Part shown: one piece after another, positions 23,584-29,603 of the stretch | Layout of the letters: each line of letters opens with the position of its first letter | Numbering within the stretch: position 1 is the first letter of the stretch | From: Bacillota bacterium | Lineage (GTDB): Bacteria > Bacillota > Clostridia > Lachnospirales > Lachnospiraceae | Assembly (NCBI GenBank): GCA_023436765.1 | Contig: JAEZHX010000163.1 | Coordinates: 1 to 29,603, forward strand | Length of the DNA: 29,603 nucleotides | Direction: 5' to 3' | Made by a program: the position numbers and the translations under genes | The notes under the pieces: model-generated | What the model was told of the DNA's origin: nothing | What the model saw: the letters and a program-made list of their open reading frames with translations, nothing else | The model's database searches: none

Positions 23584-23653
23584 ATCATGATTTCCACTGA
23601 CATATCATAATATTAGTAAGACGGGTTTCATCATTAGTCAGGGGGGGATTGCC

Positions 23654-24742
23654 ATGGAGGATAGAAGTCAGGAAGCATTAAAAAAATATCATCTTAAGAT
23701 TTATAATATATATAGAGCCAGGGGCTCTTTTCTGCTGGAGACCGATTGCGGCTTAAAAATATATAGATGCTTTGAGGGATCTAAGAACAGGGCATTATTT
23801 GAGAATAAGGTAAAGGAGCATCTGTTCCAGAACGGTTATTATAATACGGACCTTTTTGTAAGAACCATAGAGGATGAGATTATTTCTGAGGATAGTGCCG
23901 GTTGTCAGTATATCATGAAGAACTGGTTCTGGGGTGAGGAATGTAATTTAAAGGAGCTCTCCCAGATTGAGATGGCTTCCTCAAATCTTGCCAAGCTACA
24001 CTGTATCCTGACGAATGTGGATTTTACGAAAGAGCAGCTGGAGCATAATATCAGTGCGGATCTGACTGAAACCTTTGAGAAGAGAAACAGGGAATTAAAA
24101 AGAGTGAAGGCATATATCCGGGATAAACGACAGAAGAATGAGTTTGAGTTATCCTACCTGAATTACTATGATGATTTCTATGAACAGGGTCTGAAGGCCG
24201 CAGAACGGCTGGCTTGCTCCTCCTATGAGGAGCTAATGGCGGAGGCGGTTAAACTGCGGAGCGTTTGCCACGGCAACTATACCTATCATAATATCATTAT
24301 GCTGAAAAGCAAGGCAGATGCCATGTCCAAGGCATATATTCCACCGGGCTGGATCAACCGGCAGCCACTGTCCGTTACTGATATCTCAGCCGGCTGTAAC
24401 CAGGCGGTCGCAACCACAAACTTTGAGAAGTCCTATATAGGGCTGCAGATTGCAGATCTTTATCAGTTCGTACGAAAAGTGATGGAGAAAAACGATTGGG
24501 ATATTCTTTATGGCAGTAACATGATTGAAGCCTATGATAAGGTCAGGACGATAACAAAGAAGGAACTGAATATCCTGTATGTGCTGCTGCAGTATCCGGA
24601 GAAGTTCTGGAAGATCACTAATTTCTACTATAATGGCAAGAAGGCTTGGGTTTCAGGTAGGAATATCCAGAAGCTGAACAGTATTGGAGAACAGAATGTT
24701 AAGAAAGAGATGTTTCTTAAGAAACTGGAGAGTATCCTTTAA
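23654..24742 (+). CDS. CotS-like spore coat protein (APH/choline-kinase fold), likely pseudokinase
   Basis: A 362-residue protein of the CotS/aminoglycoside phosphotransferase-like group, components of the spore coat in Bacillus and clostridia. The brace region is HGNYTYHN (206-213) where active family members have HGDxxxxN, and the later metal-binding IDF/D-F position reads ATTNFEK (~253-259). Both expected aspartates are thus asparagine, which suggests no kinase activity. A ~35-residue segment (about 217-250) lies between the two sites. The end QIADLYQFVRKVMEKNDW is typical of CotS relatives. The ribosome site is a run of seven G (23641-23647). A CATATCATA at 23601-23609 fits a sigma-K type -10 (CATAnnnTA), but no matching -35 is clear. 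Confidence 0.82.
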   Translation: MEDRSQEALKKYHLKIYNIYRARGSFLLETDCGLKIYRCFEGSKNRALFENKVKEHLFQNGYYNTDLFVRTIEDEIISEDSAGCQYIMKNWFWGEECNLKELSQIEMASSNLAKLHCILTNVDFTKEQLEHNISADLTETFEKRNRELKRVKAYIRDKRQKNEFELSYLNYYDDFYEQGLKAAERLACSSYEELMAEAVKLRSVCHGNYTYHNIIMLKSKADAMSKAYIPPGWINRQPLSVTDISAGCNQAVATTNFEKSYIGLQIADLYQFVRKVMEKNDWDILYGSNMIEAYDKVRTITKKELNILYVLLQYPEKFWKITNFYYNGKKAWVSGRNIQKLNSIGEQNVKKEMFLKKLESIL

Positions 24743-24795
24743 AAACGGAACGTTGATTTTCCAGAGATCTTCAATAGTCTGGTACTGCCGGGGGA

Positions 24796-24824
24796 TTGCT
24801 TAATAAGACCATGTAAGCTATAAT
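24796..24824 (+). promoter_or_regulatory. Promoter of the PEGA-domain gene
   Basis: TTGCTT (24796-24801), 17 bp, and TATAAT (24819-24824) form a sigma-A promoter 50 nt before the start codon. No strong terminator separates it from the CotS-like gene. Confidence 0.7.
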
Positions 24825-24874
24825 AGATTTGATGATATGGACAAAGCTGTCATGTAACCAGAGGATACCGAAAG

Positions 24875-26329
24875 ATGAATCAACAAAAGAGTAATAAAAT
24901 CAATTGGATACCGATCATTTTTACTTTGGCTGGATTAACGGTCTTCTCGTTCATCCTGTTTCTTGCACTGGCGCAAGCAGCCAAGGAAATGAAGCCCTCC
25001 GGAAAACCGGAACCAATGAAAGCTACTGCGGAGGACACGAACCATTCCGGGGAAGCTCTCGGCTATGACAGTGATATACTGGCCGTGGTAAAGGAGCTGG
25101 ATCAAGAGAATCAAAGGCTTACCCTATTTGATATCGGCAATCAGGAGACTCTGATTCTGTCATATACGGGCGGAACTGATGTTACCGATAAGTTCGGGCA
25201 AGTGATATCAATCAGCCAGATTACTGCCGGAACCATGGTGGACGCATATTTTACCCTGAAGGATCATAAGCTTAGTAAGCTGCAGGTCTCAACCAGGGCC
25301 TGGGAGTACCTCGGTGTAAATAATCTGGGGATTAACCCGGCCGACCGGATCATGAAAATAGGGAAGACGAAGTATAGATATTATGATGAGATTATGGTCA
25401 TAAATGATGGAGAATCTGTCGGTGTTAGTAGTCTCGCTGAGCAGGATGAGCTTAATCTGTGGGGGTATGACCAGACGATCTGGTCAATTACGGTGGCGAA
25501 GGGACATGGTACAGTTACCCTCACCGACGAGGAAGCCTTTCTCGGGGGAAATGTAACAGTCGGCTATGAAGCAATGCAGACCATAACAGAAGGAATGGAG
25601 CTGACCGTAAGAGAAGGTAATTTTAATCTGACCGTTGAGAATGGCAAGTATAGCGGAACGAAAAATATAACAATAAATCGAAACCAGGTAACAGAGGTTT
25701 CCTTAAAGGAGCTGGGGCCGGAGCCTGTAAAAAGAGGGAGGGTTACCTTTGATATCAATCCCTTTGGTGCGGATCTGTTCATCGATGGCGAGTTGACCAA
25801 TTATGGCAGCCCGGTGGAGCTTTCCTATGGTAATCATGAGATTAAAGTATCTCTTGGTGGATATATCACTTATGACGGTGCACTTCAACTGAATGTAGCC
25901 GGAAAGAAGATTAAGATCAGCCTTCCCGAGGAGAAAAGCACCGAAAATGCGATAGTTACTGAAACGGATGACGAGTCCGGAGGATCTTTGGGAGAAGGCG
26001 GTACCGTAACGAAGCCTGAATATAATGATTGGAACTATCCGGGTACGGACGACGGCATGGGGGAGGATCCCGATACGGGTGAACCGGAAGATGACTATAT
26101 TATTGATAACGAACACCAGATTTACGTGCAGTACCCGGAAGGTGCTTCGGTATATCTGAATGGGGACTATATGGGTATATCACCGGGAAGCTTTGAGAAG
26201 GTGATCGGCAGCCAGGTATTGACCTTTATCCGGGAGGGCTATGAGACGAAGAGCTATACGATAGATGTTCCGGATGACGGATTGGATATGTATTTAAGCC
26301 TGCCCGACTTAATCAAAACCGCCAGGTGA
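24875..26329 (+). CDS. Membrane-anchored PEGA-domain protein
   Basis: A 484-residue protein with a short cytoplasmic N-terminus, one membrane segment (~11-33), and a large extracytoplasmic part. A beta-rich region covers ~60-285. Two PEGA-type domains follow: the first at ~288-345 (VTFDINPFGADLFIDGEL and GNHEIKVSLGGY) and the second at ~410-475 (VQYPEGASVYLNGDYMG and LTFIREGYETKSY). An acidic, Gly/Asp-rich linker joins them. PEGA domains are found in surface proteins and are thought to act in envelope interactions. GAGG lies 10 nt before the ATG. The function is unknown; expression is from its own promoter. Confidence 0.85.
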   Translation: MNQQKSNKINWIPIIFTLAGLTVFSFILFLALAQAAKEMKPSGKPEPMKATAEDTNHSGEALGYDSDILAVVKELDQENQRLTLFDIGNQETLILSYTGGTDVTDKFGQVISISQITAGTMVDAYFTLKDHKLSKLQVSTRAWEYLGVNNLGINPADRIMKIGKTKYRYYDEIMVINDGESVGVSSLAEQDELNLWGYDQTIWSITVAKGHGTVTLTDEEAFLGGNVTVGYEAMQTITEGMELTVREGNFNLTVENGKYSGTKNITINRNQVTEVSLKELGPEPVKRGRVTFDINPFGADLFIDGELTNYGSPVELSYGNHEIKVSLGGYITYDGALQLNVAGKKIKISLPEEKSTENAIVTETDDESGGSLGEGGTVTKPEYNDWNYPGTDDGMGEDPDTGEPEDDYIIDNEHQIYVQYPEGASVYLNGDYMGISPGSFEKVIGSQVLTFIREGYETKSYTIDVPDDGLDMYLSLPDLIKTAR

Positions 26330-26422
26330 TTGTTGGAGCATTATGTCAAATGCAAAATGAATGTTAAGTAATACATCATAAAATAGAGCAAGATTAAGAT
26401 TTGTGTCTATGAATTTTATACT

Positions 26423-26487
26423 CCTCTCTCTTTTCAAAATAGTCAGGTTAGGCTATAATAAATGTAAATTTATGGAAAAGAGAGGGG
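26423..26487 (+). repeat. Inverted repeat able to mask the downstream ribosome site
   Basis: CCTCTCTCTTTTC (26423-26435) and GAAAAGAGAGGGG (26475-26487) match as reverse complements at 12 of 13 positions. The 3' arm contains the ribosome site of the next gene. The 5' arm overlaps the -35 box and lies upstream of the expected transcription start (~26466), so the hairpin can form only in transcripts that read through from upstream. Confidence 0.6.
26431..26459 (+). promoter_or_regulatory. Promoter of the coiled-coil membrane protein gene
   Basis: TTTTCA (26431-26436), 17 bp, and TATAAT (26454-26459) form a promoter 35 nt upstream of the start codon. Confidence 0.65.
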
Positions 26488-26493
26488 ATTTTT

Positions 26494-27636
26494 ATGGTGC
26501 AATACCTATACAACCAGAATATTCTGATCTATATTTATACGGGTCTATGTGGTCTGGGGCTTTTGGTCCGCTTCATCTTGGAGCTGATACATATCCGGCT
26601 TATTTCAGAATCGGACAACCTTGGAGCCACAAAAAACAAGACCCTGAAGCACATGAAGATGAAGTTTGAGACCTGTTACAAGCTAAAAATAGGTGTTAAT
26701 AATGTGGATACCTTTGTGGATAAGAATATCTTAAGATACCGTTTCTGTGGACTATTATTATCCACATGGGAAAATATAAGTGGACAAGTTCTTCTGCTGA
26801 TCTTACTGATCGTGCCTGTCAGCACGGTTTTCGGTGTTATTTTTGATTGTGGACAAGAAGAGATTATTAATGCAGGTGCTGTTGGTATCTTGACAGGCTC
26901 CATTATAATCCTTGTGGATAGAATCGTTAACCTGTCGGCAAAGAAGAGAATGATCCGTTTGAACCTGATGGATTATCTGGAAAATTTCTGTAAGGTTAGG
27001 CTGGAGCAGGAGGCGTTTCATCCGGAGCTGTTAGAACAATACCGTAAGGAGTATTTCCAAACTGAAATGAAGCAGGTAAGTACAGCTGCAACCTTAACCA
27101 AGGACGAATCAAAAAGTGAAATCAACAGAAGAAGAGAAGCAAGGCTAAGAAAAGAGGAAGAAAAGAGAGCAATGCAGCTGCGGAGGGAAGAACAGCAGAA
27201 ACAGCTTGAGGATGCGAGGAAAGAAGAAGAAAACAAGAAGCAGGAGGAGAGAAAGAGGCTGGCCGCCAAGAGAAGGGAAGAAGAACTCTTAAAGCTGGAA
27301 GAAGAGAGGGAGGCTCTGGAGCGCAGGAGAGCAGAACTGAAGAAAAAGGCGAATGATAAACAGCAGATGTACGGGAAAAAGCCGCTCAGAACTGAGGAAA
27401 TAACGAAAGCCATCCGAAAAGCGGAGGAAGAGTATGCAGCTGCCGAAAAGAATGAGGGCATGAAACAGGTCATGGCGACAGAAGAGGAGGTTGCGGCTGA
27501 GCTAGAAGTTGCGGTAAAGGAAAAAAGCGAGTCAGAAACAAAGCCTCTTACAGCAGAAAAAACTAGGCCAGAGTCGATCATCAGTCCACAGGAGGAGAAA
27601 ATCATTGAGGATATCCTAAAGGACTTCTTCGCATAG
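26494..27636 (+). CDS. Membrane protein with a long charged coiled coil, function unknown
   Basis: A 380-residue protein of no family I recognise. Membrane segments are at ~9-33, ~98-118 and ~124-145. From ~195 to ~315 it is an uninterrupted Glu/Lys/Arg-rich helix (RREARLRKEEEKRAMQLRRE and similar), predicted to be a single alpha helix or coiled coil. A variable acidic region and a short conserved-looking end (SPQEEKIIEDILKDFFA) follow. The C-terminal ending in an amphipathic helix could be a protein-binding peptide. An AGAGGGG ribosome site lies 6 nt upstream of the ATG. Antisense reading frames over the coiled coil are artefacts of its composition. A structural or scaffolding role at the membrane is inferred only from layout. 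Confidence 0.75.
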   Translation: MVQYLYNQNILIYIYTGLCGLGLLVRFILELIHIRLISESDNLGATKNKTLKHMKMKFETCYKLKIGVNNVDTFVDKNILRYRFCGLLLSTWENISGQVLLLILLIVPVSTVFGVIFDCGQEEIINAGAVGILTGSIIILVDRIVNLSAKKRMIRLNLMDYLENFCKVRLEQEAFHPELLEQYRKEYFQTEMKQVSTAATLTKDESKSEINRRREARLRKEEEKRAMQLRREEQQKQLEDARKEEENKKQEERKRLAAKRREEELLKLEEEREALERRRAELKKKANDKQQMYGKKPLRTEEITKAIRKAEEEYAAAEKNEGMKQVMATEEEVAAELEVAVKEKSESETKPLTAEKTRPESIISPQEEKIIEDILKDFFA

Positions 27637-27676
27637 AGGGCATAGGACATGTTAACTAAGATGCAGGTTGCTTACA

Positions 27677-27714
27677 CCTCCTGACAATAGGAGCTTCTTA
27701 TGGATTGTCAGAGG
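27677..27714 (+). other. Hairpin downstream of the coiled-coil gene
   Basis: CTGACAAT (27681-27688) pairs perfectly with ATTGTCAG (27704-27711), extended by CCT (27677-27679) with AGG (27712-27714) past one bulged C. The loop is 15 nt. No T run follows, so it is not a classical terminator. Its role is unknown. Confidence 0.45.
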
Positions 27715-27756
27715 AATAAACCCTATTGCACTAATTCTGTATAAAACGTTTATAAC

Positions 27757-27810
27757 AACCGGAAAAGAGGACAACTCACTTTGCGAGGACCTGTCCATCT
27801 TTTCCGGTTT
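27757..27810 (+). terminator. Terminator-like long hairpin before pgi
   Basis: AACCGGAAAAGA (27757-27768) pairs with TCTTTTCCGGTT (27798-27809), and GGACA (27769-27773) with TGTCC (27792-27796) past one bulged A, 17 pairs in all. The T tail is short (TTT), so termination may be partial. Confidence 0.7.
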
Positions 27811-27941
27811 GGCACGTTTTGTACAGTCCTAATTCCCGTTATAATATTTTGTAAGCCATGAATACTACTATACAGGGGCATATTATAGTAAATTTAGTGG
27901 TATTTTCTGTATGAGCATACTGATTTTAGGCAGAATCATGA

Positions 27942-27970
27942 TTGAATAAAACAATTGTCTTTGTTAGAAT
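27942..27970 (+). promoter_or_regulatory. pgi promoter
   Basis: TTGAAT (27942-27947), 17 bp, and TAGAAT (27965-27970) form a sigma-A promoter 31 nt upstream of the start codon. Confidence 0.7.
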
Positions 27971-28001
27971 ATAAGAAAAATGTGCAAAGGAGTATAGTGA
28001 C

Positions 28002-29351
28002 ATGGCAAGTAGGGTTAGCTTTGATTATTCTGCAGCGGGTAAGTTCATCCAGCCTTCTGAAATAGACATGGGCAAATATGCTGCGGTTGCAGCGAAGGAT
28101 ATGCTGGTTAACAGAACCGGTGCCGGTAATGATTATCTGGGTTGGATTGATCTTCCCATAGATTATGATAAAGAGGAATTTGAAAGGATTGAGAAAGCTG
28201 CAGAGAAGATTCAGAAGGACTCGGAGGTATTGCTTGTCATCGGGATCGGCGGTTCCTATCTTGGGGCCAGGGCTGCAATAGAGTTCTTACGGCACAGCTT
28301 CTATAATTCCGTTTCTAAGGAGATCCGTAAGACTCCCGAGATTTATTTTGTTGGGAATAGTATCAGCAGTATCTATATGAACCACCTGATTGAAGTTATC
28401 GGTGACAGGGATTTCTCGATCAATGTAATCAGCAAATCAGGAACGACAACCGAGCCGGCGATCGCATTCCGTGTATTCAAGAAGCTGCTGAACGAAAAGT
28501 ACGGCAAGAAGGAAGCCGCAAAAAGAATCTATGCTACCACTGATAAGGCCAAAGGAGCTTTAAAGAGCCTGGCATCGGAGGAGGGGTATGAAAGCTTTGT
28601 CGTACCCGATGATGTAGGTGGACGTTATTCCGTGCTAACAGCGGTGGGATTATTGCCGATTGCCGTAAGCGGAGCTAATATAAGGAAGCTGATGGAGGGA
28701 GCTGCCAGCATGCGAAAGTATTGTCTGGAGAACCCGTATGAGCAGAATGACTCTTTAAAATATGCGGCAGTACGTAACATCCTTCTTAAAAAGGGAAAGA
28801 GTATTGAGATACTGGTAAACTATGAGCCCTCCCTTCATTTTGTATCGGAGTGGTGGAAGCAGCTTTTTGGGGAGAGTGAAGGTAAGGACCAGAAGGGTAT
28901 TTATCCTGCATCGGTTGATTTTACAACCGATCTGCACTCCATGGGGCAATTCATCCAGGATGGACAAAGAACTCTCTTTGAGACCGTGGTGAATGTGGAA
29001 CAGCCCTCCTCGGAGATTATTCTCGAGAAGGAAGAGGTGGATCTGGACGGGCTGAACTATCTGGCCGGAAAGAGCGTTGACTTCATTAATAAGAGCGCCA
29101 TGAAGGGAACCCTGCTTGCCCATACCGACGGCAATGTCCCGAATCTGATGGTTACAGTTCCGGAGAAGAACGAGTTTTATCTGGGCGAGTTATTCTACTT
29201 CTTTGAATTCGCCTGTGGAGTCAGTGGATATATGTTGGGTGTGAACCCGTTTGATCAGCCCGGTGTAGAGAGTTATAAGAAGAATATGTTTGCACTGCTT
29301 GGAAAACCGGGATTTGAAGCACAGAGAGAAGAGCTTCTGAAGAGATTATAG
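28002..29351 (+). CDS. pgi: Glucose-6-phosphate isomerase
   Basis: This cytoplasmic glycolytic enzyme interconverts glucose 6-phosphate and fructose 6-phosphate. The 449-residue length is typical of the bacterial (Firmicute) form. Visible motifs are VLLVIGIGGSYLGARAAIEF, the phosphate-binding NVISKSGTTTEPAIAF, DVGGRYSVLTAVGLLPIA, and QRTLFETVVNVE. The C-terminal VNPFDQPGVESYKKNMF carries the signature of the family. AAAGGAG lies 9 nt upstream of the ATG. It is a single-gene unit with its own promoter and a downstream hairpin. Confidence 0.97.
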   Translation: MASRVSFDYSAAGKFIQPSEIDMGKYAAVAAKDMLVNRTGAGNDYLGWIDLPIDYDKEEFERIEKAAEKIQKDSEVLLVIGIGGSYLGARAAIEFLRHSFYNSVSKEIRKTPEIYFVGNSISSIYMNHLIEVIGDRDFSINVISKSGTTTEPAIAFRVFKKLLNEKYGKKEAAKRIYATTDKAKGALKSLASEEGYESFVVPDDVGGRYSVLTAVGLLPIAVSGANIRKLMEGAASMRKYCLENPYEQNDSLKYAAVRNILLKKGKSIEILVNYEPSLHFVSEWWKQLFGESEGKDQKGIYPASVDFTTDLHSMGQFIQDGQRTLFETVVNVEQPSSEIILEKEEVDLDGLNYLAGKSVDFINKSAMKGTLLAHTDGNVPNLMVTVPEKNEFYLGELFYFFEFACGVSGYMLGVNPFDQPGVESYKKNMFALLGKPGFEAQREELLKRL

Positions 29352-29368
29352 AATATGTTTGACTTGGT

Positions 29369-29407
29369 CAGCAGACGTTATTTCCGATACGGAAGTAACA
29401 TCTGCTG
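29369..29407 (+). terminator. Hairpin after pgi, probable terminator without a T run
   Basis: CAGCAGA (29369-29375) pairs with TCTGCTG (29401-29407), GTTA (29377-29380) with TAAC (29396-29399), and TTCC (29382-29385) with GGAA (29391-29394) across a 5-nt loop, with one mismatch and one G-U between blocks. TCACATT follows instead of a U tract, so it may act as an end-protecting structure. Confidence 0.55.
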
Positions 29408-29429
29408 TCACATTAAAAACCCAGGAGAG

Positions 29430-29603
29430 TATAATATAGTAATGATATTTTTGGCAGCAGGCAGTAACTGAAGGGACCTAATACATATCTTTGATCATTC
29501 GCAACCGAATCCCTTTTACCTCTACTGAGAGTAACAGATTACTGCCATGATACCTTACCAGAATAGTTCGGCTGCTTAACATAGATATGACATACCGCCC
29601 CTT
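29430..29603 (+). promoter_or_regulatory. Promoter-like box and possible structured leader at the window end
   Basis: TATAAT at 29430-29435 is a perfect -10 box with an unclear -35. Downstream, GGCAGTAA (29460-29467) pairs with TTACTGCC (29539-29546), and inside it AAGGGA (29471-29476) with TCCCTT (29510-29515). This nested layout resembles an untranslated leader of a gene beyond the window. No class is recognised and no coding start is seen before 29603. Confidence 0.3.

Larger units (their letters stand above)
27637..28001. other. Intergenic region upstream of pgi
   Basis: This 365-bp stretch holds a bulged hairpin (27677-27714), a strong terminator hairpin (27757-27810), a stray TATAAT (27840-27845) without a good -35, and the pgi promoter (27942-27970). 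No gene is seen. Confidence 0.6.

Noticed and set aside
27018..27650. Long serine-rich open frame on the - strand over the coiled-coil gene
   Set aside because: It is the complement of Glu/Lys-rich codons in the sense gene, without a ribosome site of its own, and its text is low-complexity Ser/Leu.
1..29603. CRISPR arrays, insertion sequences, prophage or tRNA genes
   Set aside because: No spaced direct repeats, transposase or phage proteins, or cloverleaf sequences were seen on either strand.

Overview
The window looks like chromosomal core DNA of a spore-forming, low-to-moderate GC Firmicute, most likely a Lachnospiraceae relative (Clostridium cluster XIVa). The signs are AGGAGG-type ribosome sites, sigma-A promoters with 17-bp spacers, a Bacillus/Clostridium-type long SRP RNA, S-box and T-box leaders, spore-associated genes (CotS-like, YtvI-like), and a TM1266-family regulator of the kind usually linked to [FeFe]-hydrogenase. 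I see no rRNA, tRNA, insertion sequence, prophage or CRISPR array. Placement at family level is inference from protein style.

Layout. 1-168: 3' part of the SRP RNA and its terminator. 347-5452: a + strand cluster of a cyclic-nucleotide-binding-fold protein, an ABC ATPase without a permease, and a TPR/AAA-like protein. 5465-5806: a small Ig-like domain protein on the - strand. 5807-6336: an AT-rich gap with promoters, a dyad and a possible decayed reading frame. 6337-7638: murA. 7691-8773 (-): an HD-GYP protein, divergent from metK (9178-10365), which sits behind a SAM-I riboswitch. 10578-11861: a zinc-ribbon membrane protein. 12070-14254: a sensor kinase/response regulator pair, followed by a 34-codon stub that resembles a NUDIX hydrolase N-terminus.

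14375-17452 is the most interesting part. A promoter precedes a structured leader of about 150 nt in which a long closing stem and an intrinsic terminator compete for the same strand. Behind it lie a TM1266-family regulator and a complete NitT/TauT-type ABC importer (lipoprotein, permease, ATPase). I could not match the leader to a riboswitch class I know, so it is the best candidate here for something undescribed.

17579-29351: a cytidylate-kinase-like protein with an extra C-terminal region; a YtvI/AI-2E-type membrane protein; proS behind a proline T-box; a GNAT acetyltransferase directly upstream of cca; a CotS-like protein with both expected catalytic aspartates replaced by asparagine; a PEGA-domain membrane protein; a membrane/coiled-coil protein whose ribosome site can be masked in read-through transcripts; and pgi. 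The last 250 bases hold a hairpin, a promoter-like box and a possible structured leader of a gene beyond the window.

Start codons were chosen by ribosome-site spacing and are often a few codons inside the longest open frame. All functions are from sequence reading alone; no searches or folding programs were run.
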